DNA of 64,000 nt from FEN-1279 sp964501535 (GTDB taxonomy: Bacteria; Bacteroidota; Ignavibacteria; Tepidaquicellales; Tepidaquicellaceae). The position numbers and the translations under genes were made by a program. The notes under the pieces were generated by a model. That model was not told the origin of the DNA and did no database searches. It saw only the letters and a program-made list of their open reading frames with translations. This document shows positions 44,222 to 52,566 of the stretch, piece after piece (position 1 is the stretch's first letter; every line of letters begins with the position of its first letter). Location: contig CAZCSV010000004.1 in the NCBI GenBank assembly GCA_964501535.1, forward strand, positions 186,001-250,000, read 5' to 3'.

Positions 44222-44830
44222 TCAGCCAATTTCAATTCCCAGTACGGCGTCTTTCAGTTTTTTGTCACCGACCTTATAAAAAGGTATTCCCAGTATTTCG
44301 CAGGAATTAAATGTAATTTTATATCTGAATGTCTTCATCGTATCGCTTTTTTCCGCTTCAAACGAAATCAAGAGGAACTCCGCAAGTTTTTTAGCATCTT
44401 CTTTTCCGTATGCGAAGCCCGTAAGTTTTGCATTATACTTTTGCGGAGAAGCAACGGGATTTTTTTGCGTGAATGCGGAAGCAATATTTTTGAGGTTATC
44501 CAGCGAGCAGTAAAATGCAGGAATATAAAAAACTATATTTCCCGAGGAGTCCTGCTTTCCTCCGAAGAGGTTCTTAATAAAGCCTCCGGCGGCTGTACGC
44601 TCGAGTATTTCTACACCGGCTTTCATAAGCCAGAACGGTTTATAGACGATTTCGGAATTGCCGGGAATAGCGGTGGAAGCGAAATTTATTTCTATCGGCT
44701 GTAATTCCCCGTTAACGATTTCGAAGCCGCTTCCGCAGCTTCCGCAGTATGTTACATAGTCGTTTATTTCCACGACAAGACCGCTTCCGCAGTTTTTGCA
44801 TTTGATTGCTTCTAATTTAAAATCAGACAT
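44222..44830 (-). CDS. Zinc-ribbon protein of the SPFH/YdjI-like operon (small member)
   Basis: 202 residues. An N-terminal zinc ribbon IKCKNCGSGLVVEINDYVTYCGSCGSGFEI (residues ~9-38) precedes a beta-rich domain with YKPFWLMKAGVEIL, FYIPAFYCSLDNLKNIASAFT and a strand-rich C-terminus. No membrane segment. It shares its build with the two larger zinc-ribbon proteins upstream, so the three look like paralogues, with the membrane part lost here. Last gene of the five-gene reverse operon. Function unknown; a scaffold for a membrane complex is inferred. Confidence 0.75.
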   Translation of the reverse strand: MSDFKLEAIKCKNCGSGLVVEINDYVTYCGSCGSGFEIVNGELQPIEINFASTAIPGNSEIVYKPFWLMKAGVEILERTAAGGFIKNLFGGKQDSSGNIVFYIPAFYCSLDNLKNIASAFTQKNPVASPQKYNAKLTGFAYGKEDAKKLAEFLLISFEAEKSDTMKTFRYKITFNSCEILGIPFYKVGDKKLKDAVLGIEIG

Positions 44831-44850
44831 AATATTATTTAATAAAAATT

Positions 44851-45996
44851 TTATGAATCATCACTGCTTAAAAGAGAACCCAAAATTGAGCCGACCGCAA
44901 CCGATGCAACGGCTGTCTTTGCAATACCTCCGACACCTTCGCCCAGAAAACCCGATATGCTTCCGGAATCTTTAACGAGACTGAAGGTGGATTTTTCGTC
45001 TTCTACAAGTCCTGTACCTTCTTCTATTTCCCCTCCGTATCTGAATTTTTTATAACCCCATGCCATCAAGGCAATTCCCACGAGAAGTGCCACGATGTAT
45101 ACGGCGAATGCGGTTTTACCCTGAGCGTATTTAAAAATTTCGAACATAGTAGCGAGGAACATTCCTGCGGCTGTGGCAAATATGCCGACAATGGCTCTAA
45201 AGAGGTTACTGCCCGGTGCTTTTCCGTAGCAGATTGTTCCGTCTTCGCCGTCGACCACAACCTGATAGGTTCTGTTGGCATAAACATAACGGATTATCCA
45301 CAGAGGATAGTAGACAACATTAACGTCGCTTCTTACCAGGTCGAAATGCTCGAATGAAATTCTCGAAAGTGAAGCCGATTTTTTCGAGTCGCTTACAAAT
45401 TTTCCTTTTGCATTTTTCACGATTTCCTCTTCGGAAGAAATAATATTAAAAACCATACCCTGGTGCTGAAGGTCTTCGAATTCCACGGGAAGAATTTCAT
45501 CTCCCGTAAGATTTATTTTTCTGACGCCGAGCTCGGCGACATCGCATGCGGGGAAAGTGCTGTCATATGTTCTCTGAACTTTGATTTCCTTGTCTTCATA
45601 AGTCGTCCCGGAGTTCGAGCTTTTCTGCTGTTGTCCGAAAACCCATCCGACAACGTCTGCTCTGACTCTCCAATACGGGATGAAAGTCAGGAAAGCTTCG
45701 TCTATCTTGGAATTTGCCTGTAATCCTTTTGCCTTTGCAAGACCCGAGCCGAGCCACTGACGGGCTTTTTTCACTGCATCGTCGCGGTTGATTTTTTTCG
45801 GGACATAGTATTTGATTGCTCCGCTTTCGCCTTTTGTTACGAGAAGAGTTCCGCAATATTTGCAGTTAAAGGTTCTGAGCCCTTCTTTCAAATCCAGGGC
45901 ACCTCCGCAGGAAGGACAAGTGATTCCTTTTATCACCTTTTCCTTTTTCAGTTTAATAGCCTGTGCGGTGGTTTGTGCCGAATTATCCTGTTCCAT
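44851..45996 (-). CDS. Zinc-ribbon membrane protein of the SPFH/YdjI-like operon (YdjG-like)
   Basis: 381 residues. Zinc ribbon at ~24-55 (ITCPSCGGALDLKEGLRTFNCKYCGTLL), a large soluble domain with FIPYWRVRADVVGWVFGQQQK and VYYPLWIIRYVYANRTYQVVVDG, then two membrane segments at about 270-290 and 297-317 and a C-terminal glycine/serine tail (SVAVGSILGSLLSSDD). This is the layout of the B. subtilis YdjG group, which sits with an SPFH protein in the PspA/YdjGHI membrane-stress system. Twenty bases from the following gene. Confidence 0.78.
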   Translation of the reverse strand: MEQDNSAQTTAQAIKLKKEKVIKGITCPSCGGALDLKEGLRTFNCKYCGTLLVTKGESGAIKYYVPKKINRDDAVKKARQWLGSGLAKAKGLQANSKIDEAFLTFIPYWRVRADVVGWVFGQQQKSSNSGTTYEDKEIKVQRTYDSTFPACDVAELGVRKINLTGDEILPVEFEDLQHQGMVFNIISSEEEIVKNAKGKFVSDSKKSASLSRISFEHFDLVRSDVNVVYYPLWIIRYVYANRTYQVVVDGEDGTICYGKAPGSNLFRAIVGIFATAAGMFLATMFEIFKYAQGKTAFAVYIVALLVGIALMAWGYKKFRYGGEIEEGTGLVEDEKSTFSLVKDSGSISGFLGEGVGGIAKTAVASVAVGSILGSLLSSDDS

Positions 45997-46025
45997 AATT
46001 TATTTTGTTTAAACTCTTTTAAAAA

Positions 46026-46832
46026 TTATACTTTTTTAGCGATAAAGTAAGCGATTAAAATCAGGGGAACGGAAGCAAACCCATACCCGAGAATCTTTAC
46101 GAATTCAACCGTAAGCAGAAACTCCCTGTCCATAGAGCCTATAACAAGTGCCAAAATGCTTATCAGCAGATATGCGATGATGCACAGTGCAAACACGATT
46201 CTGAAAGGTGCTTCACTTTTTGCAGGCCAGAGGTTCGCATATACTTTTCCCGAAGAAGCTTCAACCAGTGCGGTATACTGTTTGTTATTAAAATTGTAAT
46301 AAAACTGATAAAACGGAATGTGCACGAGATTTGACGTTGACACCGATTCGAGATTCACGCCTGTATCTTTAAGCCAGCTTTGTGCCGAGTCGAAAAGTAC
46401 GTCGGGAGCAATAAACTCGCTTTCGTTGAATTCCTTTTTGTGATATACTTTCAGATTTCCCGCGGGAATATTTATTTTTTTGATTTCCGATATGGAAGTA
46501 GATGTAGCAGGTTGCAGGTAAATGGTTTCTCCCGTTGTTTTATCCGTTTTAAAGTACCACATGGGGAAGTAGTAAAAGGATGTCTGGGAAATCTGTGCAA
46601 GTTTATCGAGGTCTTTCACCTGAAAATTACCCGCCATCCATCTTCTTAGATTTCCCTCGGCTTCTTCTTTTTTAAAGTTCGAATTAATGACGAAGTGAGA
46701 TACAATTTTCTTTTTGTCGATATAGATTGCCGAGCCGCAGAATACGCACTCGGTGAATTTTTCATCGATAGGAACTTCATTTTCTCCCGCACACTGCGGG
46801 CATACGATTTTAGACGAGGTAAGTTCGTTCAT
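46026..46832 (-). CDS. Zinc-ribbon membrane protein of the SPFH/YdjI-like operon (second)
   Basis: 268 residues. N-terminal ribbon KIVCPQCAGENEVPIDEKFTECVFCGSAIYI (about 8-39), a soluble domain with YYFPMWYFKTDKT and HIPFYQFYYNFNNKQYTALVEASSGKVYANLWP, and two C-terminal membrane segments (about 205-228 and 240-265). Clearly related to the 381-residue protein next to it; together they may be the membrane anchors of the SPFH complex. Function not known. Confidence 0.75.
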   Translation of the reverse strand: MNELTSSKIVCPQCAGENEVPIDEKFTECVFCGSAIYIDKKKIVSHFVINSNFKKEEAEGNLRRWMAGNFQVKDLDKLAQISQTSFYYFPMWYFKTDKTTGETIYLQPATSTSISEIKKINIPAGNLKVYHKKEFNESEFIAPDVLFDSAQSWLKDTGVNLESVSTSNLVHIPFYQFYYNFNNKQYTALVEASSGKVYANLWPAKSEAPFRIVFALCIIAYLLISILALVIGSMDREFLLTVEFVKILGYGFASVPLILIAYFIAKKV

Positions 46833-46906
46833 AATATTATTTATTAATAATACAAAAAATTATTTTGTAAGTAGATTTTTGAACTGCATAGTTTCAAAAT
46901 TACTGA

Positions 46907-47911
46907 TTACATTTTTGCAAGCAGTTCTTTTTTCTTAACGTCGAATTCTTCCTGTGTCAAGAGTCCTGCTTCTTTCATTTTACCGAGTTTTTCAATAGCA
47001 CTCATAATTTCGTCGACGGACATCTTAGGAGCCTGCTGTTGCTGTGTTCCGCCCTGTTGTCCCTGGTTCATACCCTGCATTGTTTGTCCCATCATATTAG
47101 CCATAAGCATACCTGCTCCCATACCAGCACCCAGACCTGCCATTCCGCCGCCGCCTTCATTTTCGGCTGCTTTTTCGAGCGACTGGGCGGCTTTGAATTT
47201 CATATACGCATCGAGATTTCCTACGGCTCCCATAGAGCTTCTCTCGTTGATTTTTTCCTGAACCTCTTCCGGAGGAACAATTCCCGAGATTATCAAATCG
47301 GTAAGCTCTATTCCCATCGAGTTAAAGAAATCGGTTACTTCGGATTTAACGCCCGATTCAATCTGGGGGTAAAACTGGCCTAAATCGAAAACGGTTTTCA
47401 GATTTCTTCCCAGAACGGTATTAAGCCTTGAAACGATGCCGTCTCTTAAATAATCCTCGATTTCGTTTGTGGTGAAGAGTCCCTGCGTGGAAACGATTTC
47501 CATCATAAACAATCTCGGGTCGATAATTCTAATCGAGAATTTACCCGATGCTCTTAACTGCACAAAGGACAATTCCGAGTCGCGGAAGTTTATAGGAGAT
47601 TTCGTTCCCCATCTGAGGTCTATGAATTTCTTAAGTGATATGAAATAGACCTGAGCCTGAAAAGGTGAAGTTCCGCCGAACGGAAGGCTGATTAATTTGG
47701 TCAACAAAGGAATATTCTCGGTAGTAAGCGTGTGTCTTCCCGCCTGGAAGACATCGAGCGCTTTACCGTCCCTGTAAAAAATTGCGGCCTGTGAATCCTG
47801 AACGATAAGCTGTGTTCCCATTCTGAATGCGGCAGAGCCGTCCTGCGGTTCACGGTGAACCATTGTTTTTCCTGTTTCGTCGAAGAATTGTATTACGTCT
47901 ATTAGTGCCAT
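46907..47911 (-). CDS. SPFH-domain protein with C-terminal SHOCT-like tail (YdjI-like)
   Basis: 334 residues. The first ~220 residues are the 'virion core protein'/YdjI branch of the SPFH family: VIQFFDETGKTMVHREP, SQAAIFYRDGKALDVFQAGRHTLTTENIP, FISLKKFIDLRWGTKSPINFRD, and VPPEEVQEKINERSSMG. A glycine/methionine/glutamine-rich linker (about 250-300) follows, then a SHOCT-like helical end (EIMSAIEKLGKMKEAGLLTQEEFDVKKKELL). B. subtilis YdjI recruits PspA and YdjG/H to the membrane under stress. Here it is flanked by zinc-ribbon genes and a coiled-coil gene. Confidence 0.88.
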   Translation of the reverse strand: MALIDVIQFFDETGKTMVHREPQDGSAAFRMGTQLIVQDSQAAIFYRDGKALDVFQAGRHTLTTENIPLLTKLISLPFGGTSPFQAQVYFISLKKFIDLRWGTKSPINFRDSELSFVQLRASGKFSIRIIDPRLFMMEIVSTQGLFTTNEIEDYLRDGIVSRLNTVLGRNLKTVFDLGQFYPQIESGVKSEVTDFFNSMGIELTDLIISGIVPPEEVQEKINERSSMGAVGNLDAYMKFKAAQSLEKAAENEGGGGMAGLGAGMGAGMLMANMMGQTMQGMNQGQQGGTQQQQAPKMSVDEIMSAIEKLGKMKEAGLLTQEEFDVKKKELLAKM

Positions 47912-47916
47912 ATATT

Positions 47917-47948
47917 TTAATGTTAAATGTTAATTATTAATGTTAAAT
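47917..47948. repeat. Heptamer-type AT-rich repeat upstream of the SPFH gene
   Basis: Successive units TTAATGT, TAAATGT, TAATTAT, TAATGT and TAAAT, with TTAATGTTAAAT repeated exactly 20 bases apart. The unit is the reverse complement of the CATTTAA unit at 51328-51357. Confidence 0.55.
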
Positions 47949-47979
47949 TAAAAACTTTTTACAGAACGAATTTATTCTT

Positions 47980-48507
47980 TTACAATATTCTTAATATTGC
48001 TTCACGCTCGTCGAATTTCACTATCAGGTCATTCAGGGCTTTCATCACTTTCGCCTCGGCATCCATAGTATCGAGGTTTTGTTCGCTGATTTTTTCCAGG
48101 TTGTCGAAAAGAGCACTAATTTCTTCCACGCCTGAGAGCAGGGAATTATCGAACTGGTATATCTGTTCGAGTTTCTCGTCTTTAATTTTTACTACGTCGA
48201 ACGCCCCGCTGTATCCTCTTGCGGCAGAGCGGAATTTTGCAATTGCTGTATCGTTTTTCTTTTCGATTTTATCTATATCGGTTGCCAGGAAGAGCCTGTT
48301 GTTTTTGGAGTAATTAGAAACAGTGTTTTTTATTTTTATCCTGTTATGTTCCAGTTTCATAGCAAGCTGATTTCTCAGGAGGGTATCGAGTTCTCTTGAG
48401 TTATCCCTGTTGGCATATCCGTCATATCCGGGTATGATTCTCTTGATTTTTTCAAGGAAAGATTCTTTCGATTTAATAAAATCGAGTTTTGATTTTAGGT
48501 CGCTCAT
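47980..48507 (-). CDS. Small helical coiled-coil protein heading the SPFH operon
   Basis: 175 residues, almost all helical. It includes IPGYDGYANRDNSRELDTLL near residue 25, which I recall as a recurrent motif (PGYxGYxxRExxRExDxLLR) in small proteins located beside SPFH/zinc-ribbon genes in several phyla; that recollection is from memory. The remainder is a charged coiled coil (LEQIYQFDNSLLSGVEEISALFDNLEKI). It may play the part that PspA plays in Bacillus, but no PspA/ESCRT-III signature is present. First gene of the reverse operon. Confidence 0.7.
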   Translation of the reverse strand: MSDLKSKLDFIKSKESFLEKIKRIIPGYDGYANRDNSRELDTLLRNQLAMKLEHNRIKIKNTVSNYSKNNRLFLATDIDKIEKKNDTAIAKFRSAARGYSGAFDVVKIKDEKLEQIYQFDNSLLSGVEEISALFDNLEKISEQNLDTMDAEAKVMKALNDLIVKFDEREAILRIL

Positions 48508-48571
48508 TTTGTTTTTTGGTTTTTGTTTTGTATAATATAATAATACCTTTTATAACAAACAAATTGAAAAA

Positions 48572-51178
48572 TCAGTTTATATAATCCTTTAATTTTTTCA
48601 GAATATTCATTGCTTCGATAGGGGTAATGTTTTCCAAATCAACCTTGCCGAGTTCTTTTCTGATTTTATCATCCTCGTTAATTTCAAACAGGCTTATCTG
48701 AAATTCGTCGTTCTTTTTTCTTCTCGATTCTTTGGCTTCGAAAGAATGCAGAATTTCCTTAGCTCTTTCTGTTACGGATTCCGGCAGACCGGCCATCTGG
48801 GCTACGTGGATACCGTAGCTGTGGTCTGCAGTGCCTTCGTTTATATTTCTCAGGAATATTACATGGTCGTTATATTCCCTTACTTCCACACGGTAATTTT
48901 TTATTCTGTCGTACAGAGTCGCAAGAGAATTTAATTCGTGATAGTGTGTTGCAAAGAGCGTTTTTGCTCTAATATTCGGATTCTCGTGAAGGAATTCGGT
49001 TATTGCCCAGGCAATAGAAATTCCGTCATAGGTGCTTGTTCCCCTGCCGATTTCGTCGAGCAGGATGAGACTTTTTGTTGTTGCATTGTTTAAAATGTTC
49101 GCGGCTTCGTGCATTTCCACGAGAAAAGTACTTTCGCCTTTGGCTATGTTATCCGATGCTCCCACTCTCGTAAAAATTTTATCGACGATTCCGATTTTTG
49201 CTGACTGTGCCGGGATAAAGCATCCTATCTGCGCAAGCAGTACGATTAGTCCGGTCTGTCTCAGGTAGCTTGACTTTCCGCTCATATTAGGACCTGTAAG
49301 AATAATAATCTGGTTGTCATTCGTATCGAGCAGGGCATCGTTAGCTATATATTTTTCCCCGGCGGGGAGCAGGCGTTCTATAACGGGGTGTCTTCCTTTT
49401 TTAATTTCGATTTTGTCGGATTCGTTTATTTCGGGCATCACGTAATTATAGGCTTCGGAAATTTCCGCAAAACTGATAAGCGAATCTAAAGTGGCAATCA
49501 GCACTGCATTTTTCTGTATTTCATCGGTGTATTTAAGTATATATTCCCTCAGTTCGGAAAATATTCTGCTTTCTATAATGTTAATTCTCTCTTCGGCATT
49601 AAAGATTTTATCCTCGTATATTTTCAACTCTTCCGTAATAAATCTTTCGCAGTTTACAAGTGTTTGTTTCCTTAAGTAGTCCTGAGGCGCCTTATCCAGG
49701 TTTGCCTTTGTGATTTCGATGTAATATCCGAAGACTTTATTGAAGTCAACTTTAAGCGAGCTTATACCGGTTCTTTTTCTTTCCTTGCTCTGGAAATTTT
49801 CTATCCATGTTTTTCCGTTTATATGAATATCTTTTATTTCGTCAAGCTCTTTGTCGCAGCCTTTGTTAATGATTCCGTAAGAATCGGTGCCTGCAAGATA
49901 ATTATCGTTTATTATTCTGTCAATTTCGTTTACCAGTTCGGGAATGTTAACGATGTTTTCTTTTAGAGATTTTATCGATGCGGATTCGAATTTTTCCAGC
50001 GTGTTTTTTATTGCGGAAATTTTTTTCTGTGATATCTTCAATTGGACTATATCTCTGGGAACGGCTTTTCCCGTGGCTACTTTCGACAGCAGCCTTTCCA
50101 GATCGGCAACCGATTTTAAATCCTCGATTAAATTTTTTCTTAATGTTTTATTCTCAAAGAAATCCCTGACTGCCTCAAGGCGTTTTAAAATATTATCTTT
50201 TCTTTTCAGTGGTCTTGAAATCCATTTCTTCATCAGTCTACCGCCCATCGAAGTCTGAGTCTTGTCCAGAATTGAAATCAGCGTTCCTTCTCTTCCTCCT
50301 TCCGTTATGGATGCAGTGATCTCGAGGTTCCGTTTGGTAGCCGGGTCGAGGATGATGTAATCGGTATAATCGTAATTGTAGATTTTCTTTATATGCGAAA
50401 GTTTATTTTTTTGGGTTTCGTTAAGGTAATTCATCACGCAACCCGCGGCAATAATCCCTTCGTTCATATGGTCAATCCCGAACCCTTTAAGAGATTGGGT
50501 ACCGAACTGGTTTGTAAGTAATTCCCTTGCATAGTCGGGGTTAAAAACCCAATCGTCCACTTTTGTGAATACATATTTGGGGTTTTCGTCTCCGTATGTA
50601 TCGGCAGGCTTGATATTAAGTGCACTGAAAACTTTTTCTTTTTCTCTCTTGGAAATCAATATTTCCGTCGGGTTGATGATATCGACCTGTCCGATTAATT
50701 GTTTTATATGGATTTCCGAGGTTGCGAACTCTCCCGTTGACACGTCGCAGAAAGAAAATCCGCATCTGTCATCTCTTATGAAAATAGAAGCGAGAAAATT
50801 ATTCGACTTGTGGCTGAGAAGTTTTTCGGAGAATGTTGCGCCGGGGGTAACTACCTCGACAACGTCTCGTTTAACGATTCCTTTTGCGAACTTAGGGTCT
50901 TCGAGTTGTTCACAGACGGCGACTCTGTATCCGGCTTTAACAAGTTTAGGAAGATAATTATCGAGTGCATGGTGAGGAAAACCCGCAAGGGGGACTTCCG
51001 ACGCCGCACCGTTTGCACGTTTTGTGAGAGTGATTCCGAGCACTTTCGATGTTGTAACAGCATCATCTTCGAAGGTTTCGAAGAAATCCCCCATCCTGAA
51101 AAGCAGAAGCATATCGGGATATCTTTCCTTTACCTTTCTGTATTGCCTCATCAAAGGTGTCTCGTTTTTCGTGCTCAC
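48572..51178 (-). CDS. mutS: DNA mismatch repair protein MutS
   Basis: 868 residues, normal MutS length. Mismatch-binding FxE motif in MGDFFETF near residue 30, the lever/clamp domains in the middle (SLKVDFNKVFGYYIEITKANLD), the Walker A GPNMSGKSSYLRQTG, and Walker B ILLDEIGRGTSTYDG with the ATFATHYHEL switch. It recognises mismatches and recruits MutL. It starts 65 bases left of the SPFH operon end region and may be transcribed alone. mutL is not in the window. Confidence 0.97.
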   Translation of the reverse strand: MSTKNETPLMRQYRKVKERYPDMLLLFRMGDFFETFEDDAVTTSKVLGITLTKRANGAASEVPLAGFPHHALDNYLPKLVKAGYRVAVCEQLEDPKFAKGIVKRDVVEVVTPGATFSEKLLSHKSNNFLASIFIRDDRCGFSFCDVSTGEFATSEIHIKQLIGQVDIINPTEILISKREKEKVFSALNIKPADTYGDENPKYVFTKVDDWVFNPDYARELLTNQFGTQSLKGFGIDHMNEGIIAAGCVMNYLNETQKNKLSHIKKIYNYDYTDYIILDPATKRNLEITASITEGGREGTLISILDKTQTSMGGRLMKKWISRPLKRKDNILKRLEAVRDFFENKTLRKNLIEDLKSVADLERLLSKVATGKAVPRDIVQLKISQKKISAIKNTLEKFESASIKSLKENIVNIPELVNEIDRIINDNYLAGTDSYGIINKGCDKELDEIKDIHINGKTWIENFQSKERKRTGISSLKVDFNKVFGYYIEITKANLDKAPQDYLRKQTLVNCERFITEELKIYEDKIFNAEERINIIESRIFSELREYILKYTDEIQKNAVLIATLDSLISFAEISEAYNYVMPEINESDKIEIKKGRHPVIERLLPAGEKYIANDALLDTNDNQIIILTGPNMSGKSSYLRQTGLIVLLAQIGCFIPAQSAKIGIVDKIFTRVGASDNIAKGESTFLVEMHEAANILNNATTKSLILLDEIGRGTSTYDGISIAWAITEFLHENPNIRAKTLFATHYHELNSLATLYDRIKNYRVEVREYNDHVIFLRNINEGTADHSYGIHVAQMAGLPESVTERAKEILHSFEAKESRRKKNDEFQISLFEINEDDKIRKELGKVDLENITPIEAMNILKKLKDYIN

Positions 51179-51291
51179 AATCTTTTGGCTAAATTAGATT
51201 AATATTAAATTGAAACTTAAATTAATTATTAAAAAATTAAAAAATAAAATATCAAATATTAAAAATTTATTTGTTTTTATTTCGCAATATT

Positions 51292-51357
51292 CGATTTTCG
51301 GTTTTCTATTTTCCAATCCACGCTCTTCATTTAACATCTAACATTTAAACATTAAAA
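51292..51357. repeat. Two families of intergenic heptamer repeats downstream of the sigma gene
   Basis: CGATTTT, CGGTTTT, CTATTTT, CCAATCC in exact 7-base steps (51292-51319), then CATTTAA, CATCTAA (7 each), CATTTAAA and CATTAAAA (8 each) at 51328-51357. The last unit overlaps the stop codon of the sigma factor gene. Resembles the short tandem heptamer repeats known from cyanobacteria. Confidence 0.6.
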
Positions 51358-51963
51358 CGTACCGAGTTTATCCTTAAGATATTTATTCAGCAGTTCTCTT
51401 CCCCTGAAAATATGAGCTTTCACGGTGCCGAGCGGGAGATTCAAATTTTTTGCGATTTCTTCATAATCTTTTTCGTCTCTGTGCCTCATTAAAATAACGG
51501 ATTTATATTTACCCGGAAGATTTTCGATTGCTTCTTCCAGAATTTTTTTCCTTTCCTTGTCCAGCAGGTTTTTATCGGGTATTCTCTCGGTATCGGGAAT
51601 TTCGAACTGGAAATCGTCGTCGTCCGTGCCAATTTCCTTATCAATCGAGAAGGTGTTCAATTTCTTTTTTCTCAAATAATCTATGCAGTTATTCGTTGCG
51701 ATTTTAAAAAGCCAAGTGGAAAATGAAAATTGTTTATCGAATTTTTCCAGTGAATTAAAGGCTTTTATAAAAGCTTCCTGAGTAAGGTCTTCAACATCTT
51801 CCTTATTCCTTATCATCCTGAAGATTAAGTTGTAGATTAGCTGACGGTATTTATTCATCAGGCGTTCGTAAGCTTCCTGATTACCCGCAATGGCATTATC
51901 TATCAGGATTATATCCTCTGATTTGGAATCTCTTCTTGTATTCTCGTTACTCCCGTTTGACAT
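51352..51963 (-). CDS. ECF-type RNA polymerase sigma factor
   Basis: 203 residues with regions 2 and 4 only. Region 2 is YRQLIYNLIFRMIRNKEDVEDLTQEAFIKAFNSLEKFDKQFSFSTWLFKIATNNCIDYLRKKK; region 4 is LPGKYKSVILMRHRDEKDYEEIAKNLNLPLGTVKAHIFRGRELL, an RpoE/SigW-like arrangement. A linker with several aspartates separates them. No anti-sigma gene was seen beside it. It faces away from rimO across a 600-base interval that contains operator-like DNA. Confidence 0.93.
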   Translation of the reverse strand: MSNGSNENTRRDSKSEDIILIDNAIAGNQEAYERLMNKYRQLIYNLIFRMIRNKEDVEDLTQEAFIKAFNSLEKFDKQFSFSTWLFKIATNNCIDYLRKKKLNTFSIDKEIGTDDDDFQFEIPDTERIPDKNLLDKERKKILEEAIENLPGKYKSVILMRHRDEKDYEEIAKNLNLPLGTVKAHIFRGRELLNKYLKDKLGTF

Positions 51964-52213
51964 TTATGTGCGTTTCGAATATTTGGAATATAATCAGTAA
52001 ATTTATAAAAATACACTTAAATACTAAATGGAAAAGGAAGAGGGGGAAATACTGAGTCTTTTAGACCTAACGAGTAGAAGCAAACCGCTTAAGAGATGGA
52101 AAGTATTACTGTTTTATGGATTATATGAGAAAACAATTCGGTTTTCCGGCATTTCCGCTGTAATAACAATTTTATGATAATTACGGATAGGGACAAAAAC
52201 CGTTATTTTCCAC

Positions 52214-52242
52214 TTGACTTTTGATATTAAATACCATATTAT
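52214..52242 (+). promoter_or_regulatory. Sigma-70-like promoter upstream of rimO or a non-coding RNA
   Basis: TTGACT (52214-52219), 17-base spacer, TATTAT (52237-52242). It overlaps a palindromic operator-like site, so it may be repressible. The start of rimO is about 320 bases away, leaving room for a non-coding transcript. Confidence 0.5.
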
Positions 52243-52257
52243 ATTATGGTATACCAT
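52231..52257. promoter_or_regulatory. Interleaved palindromic operator-like site
   Basis: ATACCATA (52231-52238) with TATGGTAT (52245-52252) forms an 8-bp inverted repeat around six bases; ATGGTATACCAT (52246-52257) is a perfect 12-bp palindrome. The two share one arm and cover the -10 element. TGGTATACCA-like sites are typical of GntR/FCD regulators, though none is encoded in this window. Confidence 0.5.
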
Positions 52258-52330
52258 TCGTTCTTTGACATAAAATTATTCTGTGAGTCTCTGTGTCTTC
52301 CCGGTTTATATTTAAAGTGAAAGTTATCGG

Positions 52331-52475
52331 CAACACCGTTGCTCATGTTGCTGTTTTGAACAACAAACGTTGCTGCGAAACGGGAAAGTAAAATATTGAA
52401 AAATTATACAGTAAAATTTCAGAGCAACAAATTGCAACAAATAACAACGGACAGCAACAACAGCTTGCTCTGAAA
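52331..52475. ncRNA. Possible structured RNA with GCAAC decamer repeats
   Basis: GCAACACCGTTGC makes a small hairpin at 52331-52343; GTTGC recurs at 52348 and 52370. Four tandem decamers (consensus GCAACAAATA) fill 52424-52463, flanked by a perfect 11-bp inverted repeat TTTCAGAGCAA (52417-52427) and TTGCTCTGAAA (52465-52475). Left and right halves can pair imperfectly. It has no T-run, so a plain terminator is unlikely. Existence of an RNA is inferred. Confidence 0.4.
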
Positions 52476-52566
52476 AAACAATTACTTATTAATTTTAATA
52501 TATACAAATTTTGAATTTATTGTGCTTTTTCCTCTTAATTCCGCAATATAAATTGTATTTTATATT

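Larger units (their letters stand above)
51964..52566. other. 600-base gene-free interval with promoter, palindromes and decamer repeats
   Basis: Lies between the divergent sigma factor and rimO genes. It contains a promoter-like pair at 52214-52242, interleaved palindromes at 52231-52257, a GCAAC/GTTGC-rich stretch 52331-52475 with tandem decamers and an 11-bp inverted repeat, and otherwise AT-rich DNA without coding potential. Confidence 0.75.

Noticed and set aside
51179..51290. Possible promoter region of mutS
   Set aside because: Extremely AT-rich; many poor -10 matches and no distinct -35 box.
52424..52463. CRISPR-like array
   Set aside because: Units are only 10 bases and contiguous, without spacers; no cas genes are present.
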